A stretch of 64,000 nt of DNA, from contig NZ_JACFTD010000001.1 in NCBI RefSeq assembly GCF_014282005.1, positions 186,001-250,000 of the forward strand, in the 5' to 3' direction. Positions 45,354-54,517 of the stretch are shown piece by piece. The stretch is from Sporosarcina sp. BP05. Lineage in GTDB: Bacteria; Bacillota; Bacilli; Bacillales_A; Planococcaceae. A program made the translations under genes and the position numbers. The notes under the pieces were generated by a model. The model had not been told where the DNA came from. It was given only the letters and a program-made list of their open reading frames with translations, and searched no databases. The number at the start of each line of letters is the position of its first letter. Positions within the stretch are counted from its first letter, which is position 1.

Positions 45354-46418
45354 GTGATTCCAATAGACGGACAACAAAAGAAAACAGTCGCCATCCATAT
45401 TTCCAGGTCGGACGGAAAAGGGACATACCCCGCGCGTAGAGCAGCCATGATTGCCAATACCTTAGGTGAAGAAATAGATATCGTGTACTTATGCGGGGTG
45501 GATTCCCCTCCAGCACCCGAGGGATTTAAAACAGTGCAAACCGAAAACAATTCGCAGTTTTTAAAGGCACTTGCGTCAATCAAACCCGACCTCCTCCTCC
45601 GCGACAGCGGCTCTACTATTCACGAGGAAGTTGAGAAGGTAACTGAACTCGTTCCCTCCATAATCCATTTTGATGATTTCGGCGACGGCGGTAAATGTGC
45701 TGACCTCGTATTTCAGACATTGTATGTCGAATCGAATGACAGTGTACCAGATCACTACGTACTTGGGCGTGAGAGTTTCATTGCCGACGAACAAATGGAC
45801 TCATTTAAACACATCGGACTTCGCAAAACGCAGCTAGGACCTCTTCCTCATTTGGTGATTTCATTCGGCGAAGAGGATGAAGGAAACTTGACGTACCGGG
45901 CCTTACGTCATATCATGCAACTTCAGATTCCACTCAAAGTGACCATTCTTATCGGTGAAGAGTATACCCATGATACGAGCACGATACGCATGATGGCACT
46001 CGAAAGACGCAATACAACTGTATTGGTGCCTCCATACAACTACGCCGAAATCTACGCAGCGGCAGATATCATACTATGCGCTTCTGGTTATATGCCCTAT
46101 GAAGTCGCAGTAATGGGTATCCCATGTGTAGTACTCGCACAGAATGATTTCGAAGTGGGACTTTCTTTTCCGAAAGAACAGCATGGTTTCATCCATCTTG
46201 GTCTGGGCCGAAAAGTGAAACAATCGAGTTTGTTAAACGCCATCATGGAACCCCTCTTGCACGAACCGCTGCGTAAAAAATCTATCGCACGACAAACCGC
46301 ACTCGGGCTTGGAGATGGAAAAGAAGCTGTATGCGAAGCAATACGCTATTACCTCGAGTATCCGAAGCGCAACACTAGCGGCGGCGCAGGAAAAAAAACG
46401 TCCAATATGCTACACTGA
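45354..46418 (+). CDS. PseG/SpsG-like nucleotide-sugar hydrolase or GT28-type glycosyltransferase
   Basis: 354 aa, GT-B fold. N-terminal GKGTYPARRAAMIANTLGEEIDIVYLCG replaces the GxGHxxR loop; the C-terminal LCASGYMPYEVAVMGIPCVVLAQNDFEVG resembles the UDP-binding half of MurG/PseG. No other pseudaminic or legionaminic acid genes are near, so the substrate is open. The GTG at 45354 directly abuts GAAAGG, a poor spacing, and the true start may be a little downstream. The downstream 61-aa gene is 24 bp away. Confidence 0.7.
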   Translation: MIPIDGQQKKTVAIHISRSDGKGTYPARRAAMIANTLGEEIDIVYLCGVDSPPAPEGFKTVQTENNSQFLKALASIKPDLLLRDSGSTIHEEVEKVTELVPSIIHFDDFGDGGKCADLVFQTLYVESNDSVPDHYVLGRESFIADEQMDSFKHIGLRKTQLGPLPHLVISFGEEDEGNLTYRALRHIMQLQIPLKVTILIGEEYTHDTSTIRMMALERRNTTVLVPPYNYAEIYAAADIILCASGYMPYEVAVMGIPCVVLAQNDFEVGLSFPKEQHGFIHLGLGRKVKQSSLLNAIMEPLLHEPLRKKSIARQTALGLGDGKEAVCEAIRYYLEYPKRNTSGGAGKKTSNMLH

Positions 46419-46442
46419 GGTAAAAGCTGAGGTGTTTTTCGG

Positions 46443-46628
46443 ATGAACAAACGTCAAGTTGAAACAGCAATCATGGAACTCAAAATGGACTATATCAGTT
46501 TGCAAGGCGATATCGAGAAGCTCGAATCGACCGGAAATGACAGCTTCGTCAAGAAAGCGGAACTGCGTCTTGCAAAGTTGGAAGGCGATCTAGCAGAACT
46601 AAATAAGCAACTCGCAGAATTTGAGTGA
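46443..46628 (+). CDS. SE1832 family small coiled-coil protein
   Basis: 61 aa, almost entirely a heptad-rich helix (MNKRQVETAIMELKMDYISLQGDIEKLESTG and ELRLAKLEGDLAELNKQLAEFE). Small conserved family in Staphylococcaceae/Bacillales of unknown role. AGCTGAGGTG supplies the RBS. Confidence 0.85.
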   Translation: MNKRQVETAIMELKMDYISLQGDIEKLESTGNDSFVKKAELRLAKLEGDLAELNKQLAEFE

Positions 46629-46630
46629 AC

Positions 46631-46666
46631 AAAAGGGCTATCCAGGACAAAGGATAGCCTTTTTTA
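46631..46666 (+). terminator. Terminator after the SE1832 gene
   Basis: GGCTATCC, loop AGGACAAA, GGATAGCC, T7. Confidence 0.85.
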
Positions 46667-46742
46667 TATGCATTTTTTCATTCGACTACAACTTCTGTTA
46701 GACCATATTAACTCAAAACCAGCCATAATAGTATTCTCCACC

Positions 46743-48203
46743 TCAATAAGTTGTCATTTTCAACAGTTTCTGCAAACCATAGATACCTCGTTGGAAGAAA
46801 GTGAAACGATCTTGAAACTCTTCCACGTTAAGTGTGTACAGCGCGTCCTCATTGTTCCATAGTCTGCCAAAGTAAGTGTCTATCTCTTTAGCTAATTCAC
46901 TGTCATTCGGTGCAATGACCCGCAGATTGGCTTCCAGATTATAATTATCGAGCGTTCGTTCAGTCAAATTGGCAGAGCCGTTAGCAATGTACGTTTCCTC
47001 AACTGTCTGAACAACCACGAGTTTTGTATGGTATTGACCAATAACCGTATTGTACCAGCGGACGCCAATTTCCCCATCCGTTTCTTCTAGCATCTCCTGT
47101 ACAACCGGCCTGTTCGGCAATCCCGACTTTTCTTTTCCGAAGGCGTTTTCATTTGGGTCCAAAATCATTTTCACATCCACACCGCGGTTCGCAGCATCTA
47201 TAAGTGCATTGACAAGATCACGTTTCGCAATGAAGAACATCCCAATTCGAATGGTATCCCCTTCTTGCGCTTTCGCAATATCGCCAAGAAGTCCAGCCAG
47301 GATTTTCTTTTCCGTCAAGTATTGGACGGCATAGTCCCCCCCGTTCTGCTCCGGCACTTCTACGCGTGGCAATTTACCGCCATTTGTATAGTTGACGACC
47401 GCTTCTTCCGCCTCTAAAATATCATTCAGCACACTGCCTTTCACCTTCAATGCCACATTGCCGTGAAAACCGCTTGCGTTATGCGGATTTCCTGATGATA
47501 CCAGTGCTACTTTATCCGTTACAACGGTCTTGCGGTGGTTCGCCTTGACATTCAGTAACGTAATGTAAGAAGCCAATGTCATTTTAGGGGCCTTGCTTGA
47601 CATTGCGTTTGCAATCCAGCCTGTCTTCTCAAAATCCATCCATCGGAAAATAGACCTGTACAATCCGGAATAAATTGGGATTGAATCACGGAGCGGTTCC
47701 AAGTCAGTATAGATGACTTCGATTCCGGCATCTTCCATCTTTGTGAACCATTCTGTTTCGTAAGAACCGTAACCCGTATTCAGCGGATCTGTAATAAAAA
47801 TAATTGGCATATCAGGATATTGCTGTTTTTTCTTCACTAGTTTCTTTGTCATTGTTTGCACGATTTTAGGGAATTCTATGTCTTCATCGTAATAATGATC
47901 AAACAGGAAATAATCGAGCACGATAAATTGCTCGGCACGGTCGATCATCGCGTAGACTTCATCAAAAATCGTCAGCTCATGCTCCATGCTGTCCCCGTCT
48001 TTGTTTTGTGCATAGGTCAAATCCGTGAACATGTCCACATCGTCCGTCCAGTGCAAATCACCTTCGTATGAAACACCTTCGGGAAGTTTTTTATATGTGT
48101 TTAATAAAATAAGACCTATATAAAAAAGAGCATATACTGACAGCACTATCACAATAATTCGCTTGCGCTTGGTCCAGCCTTTCTTTTTGTTCTTTTTCAA
48201 CAC
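46743..48203 (-). CDS. Phospholipase D-like protein with membrane anchor
   Basis: About 486 aa. One N-terminal helix (IIVIVLSVYALFYIGLILL) then two HKD domains: HRKTVVTD (canonical HxKxxxxD) near residue 250 and HTKLVVVQ near 410, where the usual Asp is Gln. NPHNASGFHG and GSANLTERTLDNYN follow each. May be a cardiolipin synthase relative or an exported PLD hydrolase; the changed second motif makes activity uncertain. Start GTG 48203 or TTG 48200 behind GGGGATGG. Confidence 0.82.
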   Translation of the reverse strand: MLKKNKKKGWTKRKRIIVIVLSVYALFYIGLILLNTYKKLPEGVSYEGDLHWTDDVDMFTDLTYAQNKDGDSMEHELTIFDEVYAMIDRAEQFIVLDYFLFDHYYDEDIEFPKIVQTMTKKLVKKKQQYPDMPIIFITDPLNTGYGSYETEWFTKMEDAGIEVIYTDLEPLRDSIPIYSGLYRSIFRWMDFEKTGWIANAMSSKAPKMTLASYITLLNVKANHRKTVVTDKVALVSSGNPHNASGFHGNVALKVKGSVLNDILEAEEAVVNYTNGGKLPRVEVPEQNGGDYAVQYLTEKKILAGLLGDIAKAQEGDTIRIGMFFIAKRDLVNALIDAANRGVDVKMILDPNENAFGKEKSGLPNRPVVQEMLEETDGEIGVRWYNTVIGQYHTKLVVVQTVEETYIANGSANLTERTLDNYNLEANLRVIAPNDSELAKEIDTYFGRLWNNEDALYTLNVEEFQDRFTFFQRGIYGLQKLLKMTTY

Positions 48204-48263
48204 ACAACCATCCCCATTCAAAAGTATCTATCTAGTTGTCTAGGTTCCCTATATCACTTTTTT

Positions 48264-48297
48264 GCAAACAAAAAGCACAGCCTCAGTTGGCTGCGCC
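48264..48297 (-). terminator. Terminator of the sigma factor gene
   Basis: GCGCAGCC, AACTGA, GGCTGTGC on the minus strand, then T5. Confidence 0.75.
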
Positions 48298-48298
48298 C

Positions 48299-48844
48299 TT
48301 ATGCAGTGACGTATTCGTGCACTGCTGTATCTGCAATCATCAGTTCTTTCAAATACTTTTTCGCGCGGAATAGCCGTGATTTCACCGTACCAATCGATAC
48401 CTTCATCACTTCCGCAATCTCAATCAAAGAAAATTGGTGGACATAGAAATACTCAATTGTTCGTCTGTAAATAACATCAAGTTCGCCAATCTTTTGTTGG
48501 ACGATTGATTGAATATCATTTTGCTCTAACAATTCCGCCGGTGTCAAACTATCACTCGGAACAAGATCAAGAATCGGCACATCGAGTGTTTCCGGTTGGT
48601 TCATCACATGCTTGCTTCTTCTGACATCTTTGCGGTATCGATCCCGGAATGTGTTCATACAGATTGTTGTAAGCCATGCTTTCATATGGTCAACGCTATC
48701 CATCCGATCATTGTAACGGACGACTTTCACCCATACATCTTGCATAAGATCTTCTGCTTCTTCTTTATTACGTGTTAATTTAAGACATAAATGATATATG
48801 TATCGGCCGTATTCTTCGTACAACCCATTTAGATTTGCATTCAT
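48299..48844 (-). CDS. ECF-type RNA polymerase sigma factor
   Basis: 181 aa with sigma region 2 (YGRYIYHLCLKLTRNKEEAEDLMQDVWVKVVRY) and region 4 (IYRRTIEYFYVHQFSLIEIAEVMKVSIGTVKSRLFRAKKYLKEL, a helix-turn-helix). The ATG at 48844 behind GGGGGCG gives the standard ECF length. Unusually, no anti-sigma gene follows: a terminator stands directly after the stop codon, and the next gene is the PLD-like protein. Confidence 0.92.
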   Translation of the reverse strand: MNANLNGLYEEYGRYIYHLCLKLTRNKEEAEDLMQDVWVKVVRYNDRMDSVDHMKAWLTTICMNTFRDRYRKDVRRSKHVMNQPETLDVPILDLVPSDSLTPAELLEQNDIQSIVQQKIGELDVIYRRTIEYFYVHQFSLIEIAEVMKVSIGTVKSRLFRAKKYLKELMIADTAVHEYVTA

Positions 48845-48951
48845 AAAATAACGCCCCCGTCTTCTACCTGTTGTTCTTATTATCGGCAATTGGGACCTTT
48901 CAAACCATCGTATTCTCTTTCAGTATACTTACAAACGTGTAAGCTTGAAAA

Positions 48952-49068
48952 GCGCAAGGCGCCGTTTAGCTCCGACAGGCATAAGACGGGCTGGCTAAGC
49001 GGCGCTCTTTGCCGAATAGCCTGACTGACTTATGGCCCGAGGAGTTGGCGCCTGGAGCTAGACAGGAG
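48952..49068. repeat. Outer GC-rich repeat copy without modules
   Basis: AAAAGCGCAAGGCGCCG to GGCGCCTGGAGCTAGACAGG. It is the uninterrupted version of the next copy, with the same internal order CCGACAGGCATAAGACG, GGCGCTCTTTGCCGAATAG, TGACTGACT. Confidence 0.75.
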
Positions 49069-49090
49069 GAAAAGCGCAAGGCGCCGTTTG

Positions 49091-49156
49091 AAGGAACGCA
49101 GCCTAAGTGCACCACTTCCTGTGGTAATGGCTGCACGACCTACATCCTGTAGGCCC
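49091..49156 (+). repeat. Double-hairpin module (copy 3)
   Basis: Stems GCAGCC/GGCTGC with inner CCAC/GTGG, then CCTACA/TGTAGG around TCC-type loops. Confidence 0.7.
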
Positions 49157-49173
49157 CCGACAGGCATAAGACG

Positions 49174-49242
49174 ATCCAAGGGAAGGCAGTCTAAGATCGC
49201 GACGTCCTGTCGCAACGACTGCATACCTGCATCCTTGCAGGT
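49174..49242 (+). repeat. Double-hairpin module (copy 4)
   Basis: Stems GCAGTC/GACTGC with inner GCGAC/GTCGC, then CCTGCA/TGCAGG. Confidence 0.7.
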
Positions 49243-49280
49243 ACGAAGTGGCGCTCTTTGCCGAATAGCCTGACTGACTA

Positions 49281-49350
49281 TCAAGGCTCGCAATCTAAGA
49301 TCGCTGCTTCCTGCGGCAACGATTGCGTGACCCACATCCTGTGGGCCTCC
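49281..49350 (+). repeat. Double-hairpin module (copy 5)
   Basis: Stems GCAATC/GATTGC with inner GCTGC/GCGGC, then CCCACA/TGTGGG. Compared with copies 3 and 4, both strands of the stem have changed together. Confidence 0.7.
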
Positions 49351-49378
49351 TAGGAGTTGGCGCATGGAGCTAGACAGG

Positions 49379-49418
49379 AAAAAATATCCCCGTAACCATT
49401 TTACTCGGTTACGGGGAC
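49379..49418 (-). terminator. Terminator of the CBS transporter gene
   Basis: CCCCGTAACC / GGTTACGGGG followed by ATATTTTTT on the minus strand. Confidence 0.85.
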
Positions 49419-49429
49419 ATGCATGTTAA

Positions 49430-50671
49430 TCAGCTTTCACTTTCACCCACTGTGATGGTCATACGGATAATTCGGTTGCGTTCCATCTCATCGATTTCAA
49501 AACGCAGTTGATTGTATGTAAAGCGTTCGCCTTCTTCTGGAACGTGACCAAGCTCTTGCAGAACAAATCCTCCAAGCGTCTCATGATCCATTGGCAATTC
49601 AATACCAAGCAACTCCATTGCATCCACGATTTCAAGCCTGCCATGACAGATTAAGCTCGTGTCCGTCTTTTCATAGACAAATACTTCCTCATCATCATCC
49701 GTCTCATCCTCAATGTCCTGGCCAATCATTTCTTCAATAATATCTTCATGCGTTATCATGCCCAACGTTCCACCATATTCATCCAGTACAATCGCCATAT
49801 GTTTCTTTTTCGATAGCATCATTTTGAATACTTTTTCAACGCTAGCAGACTGCACTACGTAAAACGTATTGCGGTCAATTAATTCACCAAGAGTCTGCGT
49901 AGGATCAATCGACCATTTGATTAACATTTTTGAATAAAATACACCTAAAATCGTATCCATACTATCTTCGTAGACAGGATAACGCGTATAAGAATGCTCC
50001 AAAATCGTGTCGCGGACTTCTTCATACGTCGCTTCAATTGGTAATCCTATAATATCCATCCGGTGTGTTTCAAGGACATCAGAAACGTCTTTTTCTGCAA
50101 AGTCGAGTACTTCCTTCAAACGATTCGATTCGTCCACCTCAAACGTTCCTTCTATAGAAGCAATGTCGACCATCGAACGGAGATCGTCTTTTGTGAGCGT
50201 AGCATTCGTTACCGTCCCTTTTGAGATGATACGGATAAATATGTTTGTGAAAAGACCAAGCAAAGCCGTCAGCGGCGTTAATACTTTTACAAGCAGCATG
50301 ATTGACGGTGAAACCATGTAGGAGACGCGCTCAGAAAATGTTGCTGCAATCGTTTTTGGCAATACTTCGCCAAAGACAATGATAATAGCGGTCAGAACTC
50401 CCGTCCAGATACCTACGCTCAGACCCTTATCGATTGCTATCATCGTAACTAAAGTCGGCATCATAATATTCGCGATATTATTGCCGATAAGTATTGCTGT
50501 AATCATGCGGTCCGGTTTCGAAATCAGTTTCTGCAGCTTAATTGCATGCACGTCTCCCTGATTTGCTCGAAACTGGACCTTTCTCCTGTTTACTGCTGTA
50601 AGTGCTGTTTCGCTCCCTGACAGGTAAAAAGACAGGAATAAAAATAATCCAAGTGCGATGAACAAAAGCAA
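49430..50671 (-). CDS. CNNM/HlyC-CorC family transporter (DUF21-CBS-CorC)
   Basis: 413 aa. DUF21 with four helices (SGSETALTAVNRRKVQF is the signature), then a CBS pair (about 205-325, containing YTRYPVYEDSMDTILGVFY and KHMAIVLDEYGGTLGMIT) and a C-terminal CorC/HlyC domain. Linked to Mg2+ or Co2+ efflux in related proteins. TTG start at 50671 close behind GGGAGG. Confidence 0.92.
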   Translation of the reverse strand: MLLFIALGLFLFLSFYLSGSETALTAVNRRKVQFRANQGDVHAIKLQKLISKPDRMITAILIGNNIANIMMPTLVTMIAIDKGLSVGIWTGVLTAIIIVFGEVLPKTIAATFSERVSYMVSPSIMLLVKVLTPLTALLGLFTNIFIRIISKGTVTNATLTKDDLRSMVDIASIEGTFEVDESNRLKEVLDFAEKDVSDVLETHRMDIIGLPIEATYEEVRDTILEHSYTRYPVYEDSMDTILGVFYSKMLIKWSIDPTQTLGELIDRNTFYVVQSASVEKVFKMMLSKKKHMAIVLDEYGGTLGMITHEDIIEEMIGQDIEDETDDDEEVFVYEKTDTSLICHGRLEIVDAMELLGIELPMDHETLGGFVLQELGHVPEEGERFTYNQLRFEIDEMERNRIIRMTITVGESES

Positions 50672-50828
50672 TTCCTCCCGGAAATGATATCATATTTATA
50701 TATTCGTCCTATTACTAACTTTCAAACAGCATACCATATTATTCGTATTTAGGTTTGTCTTTCTAACTTACTATCCGCAACTTCTGCTATACTATTTCTA
50801 TTCTCGAAATTATTAGAAATGAGGGATT

Positions 50829-52229
50829 GTGTTGAATCATTTAGAGACACTTGACGAGTATTTTAAAGAACAACGGGACGAACATCTCGGACAATTAAAA
50901 GACTTTCTTCGTATTCCAAGTATCAGTGCTTTATCCGAACATAAAAACGATATGCAACAGGCTGCAGAGTGGCTGTTGAATTCATTCAAAGAAGCAGGAC
51001 TTGAAAACCTTTCAATAGACGAGACCGACGGACAGCCAGTTGTTTACGGTGATTGGCTTCACGCAGAAGGTAAACCAACAATTCTAGTCTATGGCCATTA
51101 CGATGTACAGCCGGTTGACCCACTGAATTTATGGGAAACGGGACCATTCGAACCCGAAGTCCGCAATAACAAATTATATGCGCGCGGCGCCAGTGATGAT
51201 AAAGGGCAAGTGTTCATGCATGTGAAAGCCGTTGAAGCACTCATCCGGAAAACAGGCAGTTTACCGGTCAATGTGAAGTTCATCATTGAAGGTGAAGAAG
51301 AGATTGGCAGTCCAAATCTCGAAAAATATATCGAGGCCAACAAAGACAAGCTCGCAGCCGACGTCATCGTCATTTCTGATACAGGCATGCAAGGACCAGG
51401 ACACCCCGCAGTTTGCTACGGGCTTCGTGGTCTGTGCGGCGTGCAAATTGACGTGCAAAGTGCGAAAAGCGACCTTCACTCCGGCTTATATGGCGGAGGC
51501 GTCCAAAACCCGATTCATGCACTTGCAGAAGTACTTGCCTCGTTCCGTGACCAAGAAGGAACGATTGCAATTGAAGGATTTTACGACAATGTCCGTCCTC
51601 TATTAGATGAAGAGCGCGAAGCCTACCAAGCACTCGGCTTCAACGAAGATGAGTTGAAAGAAGAAATCGGCGTGTCAGAACTGTTCGGGGAAAAAGGTTA
51701 TACGTATCTTGAACGTACATGGACACGCCCGACGCTTGAAGTGAACGGCATATTTGGTGGGTTTTCAGGCGAAGGCATTAAAACAGTGTTGCCAGCTGAA
51801 GCAGGCGCAAAAATTACATGCCGTTTAGTTCCTGACCAGGATCCAGATGAAATCATTGAAAAACTGAAAGCGCATATCGAAAAACATAAGCCAACAGGTG
51901 TAACTGTAACAGTCACGGAATTCGATAAAGGTAAACCGTTCATCACGCCGTTCGATCACCCTGCAATCCAGGCTGCAGGACGTTCATACGAAAAAGTGTA
52001 CAATGTGCCTACTGCCTATACGCGCGGTGGCGGATCAATTCCAATTGTTGCAGCATTTGATGAAATACTAGAGCTCCCAGTCGTCTTGATGGGCTTCGGA
52101 CTTGCGTCGGAAAACTTCCACGCACCAAACGAACACTTCCATTTGGAAAACTTCGACCAAGGACTACGTGTCATCGGCGATTATTATTACGAAATTGCAC
52201 GCTTTGAAAAAGATGATTTAAAAAAGTGA
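50829..52229 (+). CDS. M20 family dipeptidase
   Basis: 466 aa, metallopeptidase. Metal ligands: His in YGHYDVQP, Asp in ARGASDDKGQ, Glu pair in IEGEEEIGS and a C-terminal His in GLASENFHAPNEHF. The bacterial dimerisation domain has the DLHSGLYGG loop. Likely a cytosolic dipeptidase of broad specificity. GTG at 50829 or TTG at 50832 behind GAGGG. Confidence 0.94.
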   Translation: MLNHLETLDEYFKEQRDEHLGQLKDFLRIPSISALSEHKNDMQQAAEWLLNSFKEAGLENLSIDETDGQPVVYGDWLHAEGKPTILVYGHYDVQPVDPLNLWETGPFEPEVRNNKLYARGASDDKGQVFMHVKAVEALIRKTGSLPVNVKFIIEGEEEIGSPNLEKYIEANKDKLAADVIVISDTGMQGPGHPAVCYGLRGLCGVQIDVQSAKSDLHSGLYGGGVQNPIHALAEVLASFRDQEGTIAIEGFYDNVRPLLDEEREAYQALGFNEDELKEEIGVSELFGEKGYTYLERTWTRPTLEVNGIFGGFSGEGIKTVLPAEAGAKITCRLVPDQDPDEIIEKLKAHIEKHKPTGVTVTVTEFDKGKPFITPFDHPAIQAAGRSYEKVYNVPTAYTRGGGSIPIVAAFDEILELPVVLMGFGLASENFHAPNEHFHLENFDQGLRVIGDYYYEIARFEKDDLKK

Positions 52230-52236
52230 TACGTGT

Positions 52237-52267
52237 GCCGGATTCTTCTTGTGAGGGTCCGGTTTTT
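52237..52267 (+). terminator. Terminator of the M20 peptidase gene
   Basis: GCCGGA ... TCCGGT with T5. Confidence 0.6.
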
Positions 52268-52316
52268 ATGATGTTATTTTGTAAAACTAAACAACATACC
52301 CCCTAAATATAACCGC

Positions 52317-52354
52317 AAAAAAGCCCGGACTGCATTATCGAATGCAATCCGAGC
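52317..52354 (-). terminator. Terminator of the nitroreductase gene
   Basis: GCTCGGATTGCAT / ATGCAGTCCGGGC on the minus strand, then T6. Confidence 0.8.
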
Positions 52355-52373
52355 AAAAACTACTCCACTACCA

Positions 52374-52964
52374 TTATGCTTCTTCTTCGATTTCCTGTCC
52401 GTAATACGTGACAAATTCTTCAAGTGGTTTACGTGGACGGGCCTTTGGTCTTTCGTCGTAATAACCGAATTGAAGCATACTGATTATACGTTCGCCTTGT
52501 TTAACGCCAAGTTCTTCTCTGAATTTCGGATTATCGAGGAAGCCAGGTGTTTTCCAGCATGTACCGATTCCTTTATCCCACGCAAGAAGCTGCGTATTCT
52601 GAATGAACATACTCGCTGCTGCGTAATCCTCTAGACGTTCTTTCTGACGCACGTCCTCTGGAACAATAACAAATGCAACTGCACCTGGTCCTGTGAATTT
52701 CTTCATTTGTTTCTCAAGGTCTTCTTCCGAAAGTTCTTTCCATTTCGGAACACCATATTCACGCAAAATATCGAGGAATTTCACATATCCCTTATCAGCA
52801 GCTACAACAAAGCGCCACGGATTTCGATTGCCATGATTTGGTGCCCATGCTGCATCTTCAAGCATTTCAGCAATATTTTCCGGATCAACCGGCTGACCGT
52901 TAAAGTTCTTTATTGAACGACGCGTAATAATCGCATCTCTGACAGATAAAGCTTGCTCATTCAT
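52374..52964 (-). CDS. Nitroreductase family FMN oxidoreductase, YdjA-like
   Basis: 196 aa. RRSIKNFNGQPVDPENIAEMLEDAAWAPNHGNRNPWRF carries the FMN-binding Arg-Arg-Ser and Asn residues; GIGTCWKTPGF and the C-terminal GYYDERPKARPRKP are typical of the YdjA subgroup. Substrate unknown. Acidic C-terminal tail EIEEEA. Confidence 0.9.
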   Translation of the reverse strand: MNEQALSVRDAIITRRSIKNFNGQPVDPENIAEMLEDAAWAPNHGNRNPWRFVVAADKGYVKFLDILREYGVPKWKELSEEDLEKQMKKFTGPGAVAFVIVPEDVRQKERLEDYAAASMFIQNTQLLAWDKGIGTCWKTPGFLDNPKFREELGVKQGERIISMLQFGYYDERPKARPRKPLEEFVTYYGQEIEEEA

Positions 52965-53131
52965 TACTCATTTCCCCTTTACACATACTACATCTAGTAT
53001 ACCTTACCCGTTGAATTTTAGCGAAGCTGTCAAAACTTCGACATATTTAGTGTTTTCTAAATACGTTCTTATTACTTTCCGTGGTATAGTAATAGTAGCG
53101 TAAATTATAATGAAAAAGGATGATTTTATTC

Positions 53132-53977
53132 ATGATAAAAAAGCCCATTGCGTGGATTGTAGACAGCACAGCGTACATTTCAGAGGAACTTCGTCAACAC
53201 CCAGACTTCTTTTCAGTACCTTTAAATATACACTTCGGTGAAAAGCAATTTGTTGACGGTGTCGACTTGAATCCTCAGCAACTTTACGAAAAAATAAAGA
53301 CCGCTAAAGAATTCCCAAAATCATCACAACCATCGGCGGGTGAATTTGCCGAACGTTACAAGGTCATTGCGGAACAGTACGAGCAAGCAATCGCCGTTCA
53401 CGTGTCCGGTAAAATGAGTGGAACACTTGCCTCCTCTATAGCAGGATCAGAAATTTCAGGGTTCCCTGTTACATTCATCGATTCACTTTCCTTATCCTAT
53501 GGAGTCACAGGATTAATCGAACGAGGCATGGAAATGCAAGACGAAGGTGCAACTGTTCCAGAGATTGAAGCCCAGCTTAAGAAAATGGCGGGCACGATGC
53601 ATAACTATATTCTAATGGGACAGCTTGAACAATTGTACAAAGGCGGCAGAATGAGCGCTGCACAATTTTTCATTGGAAGCTTGTTGAAAGTAAAACCAAT
53701 TGTCCATATTACACCAGAGGGTGAGTTACAACCCGTAGACAAAGTACGTTCCGAGAAAAAAGCACTTCAATACTTGGTCGATAAAGTAGTCGCGGGCCAC
53801 AATGCAGGTAGGCGAAAAATCTATTTGATGCAGGGCAACGTTTTAGTCCAGGCCGAGCATTTGAAAAAACTAATCACTGAACAAGTGCCCGATCTAGAAG
53901 TGGAAATCGGGGATATTAGTTCTGTCCTAGCAGTTCACGCTGGAGAAGGCACGCTTGCAGTTTTATGGTTCGACTAA
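53132..53977 (+). CDS. DegV family fatty-acid-binding protein
   Basis: 281 aa. N-terminal IAWIVDSTAYISEEL (DST motif), KSSQPSAGEF and HVSGKMSGTLASS contact the fatty acid head group in this family; FIDSLSLSYGVTG follows. FakB-like role in delivering exogenous fatty acids to a kinase is possible but not shown; no fakA is near. ATG 53132 chosen over 53120, which lies in the RBS. Confidence 0.9.
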   Translation: MIKKPIAWIVDSTAYISEELRQHPDFFSVPLNIHFGEKQFVDGVDLNPQQLYEKIKTAKEFPKSSQPSAGEFAERYKVIAEQYEQAIAVHVSGKMSGTLASSIAGSEISGFPVTFIDSLSLSYGVTGLIERGMEMQDEGATVPEIEAQLKKMAGTMHNYILMGQLEQLYKGGRMSAAQFFIGSLLKVKPIVHITPEGELQPVDKVRSEKKALQYLVDKVVAGHNAGRRKIYLMQGNVLVQAEHLKKLITEQVPDLEVEIGDISSVLAVHAGEGTLAVLWFD

Positions 53978-53982
53978 CGTTA

Positions 53983-54020
53983 GAAAAGCAGTCCGTCTTT
54001 TATTGACGGTCTGCTTTTTT
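53983..54020 (+). terminator. Terminator of degV
   Basis: AAAGCAGTCCGTC / GACGGTCTGCTTT with T6, immediately left of the composite mobile element. Confidence 0.8.
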
Positions 54021-54517
54021 ACCATTACATACACAACTATACACGTCTGTTTATAAACCATTTATTTGCATAAAATACCGGTGAGAAGGGCTTGATAACC
54101 TTCAATTTCACTGGGCTATTTTCGGCCCGCTATCGGCTAACTATTCATAATAGATTTACTGAGAGGCCCTAGCGTGGCTAGAAGTGACTCCGTCACTCCT
54201 AGCCACACTTTTTCAGTAATTCTGTTGTGAATAGTTGCCTGTCGCGATCCTACAATATTCAAGTGAAAAATGCAGTTTTGTTTGAAAGAAACGAATAGAT
54301 GACTTTCTATAGAGATTGTAAGTGCCCGAAGATGCAATTTCGGGCACTCTTGCACGTTCTACAATGCGTTCCTTGCTTACTTTTAACAAAGAGTATACAT
54401 GTAATCATGTGATACCTTATAGAAAGTGACACTTCTTTAATAAAAGGCTCTGTTAAACAATATTGTTGATAAAGGATTAATAAAGAAAAAAGGACCCAAA
54501 AACAGGTCCTTTTTTCG

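Larger units (their letters stand above)
49073..49378. repeat. Outer repeat copy carrying three double-hairpin modules
   Basis: Same backbone as 48952-49068 but interrupted at three sites by ~66-70-bp modules (49091-49156, 49174-49242, 49281-49350). Outer ends AAAAGCGCAAGGCGCCG and GGAGCTAGACAGG are intact. Confidence 0.75.

Noticed and set aside
49030..49365. 111-codon minus-strand frame in the 49-kb repeat
   Set aside because: Composed of repeated module sequence; periodic peptide is a by-product of the repeats.
54137..54355. 72-codon minus-strand frame in the left part of the second element copy
   Set aside because: It shares only a short stretch with the corresponding frame of the first copy before the frame diverges; it runs through a perfect hairpin.
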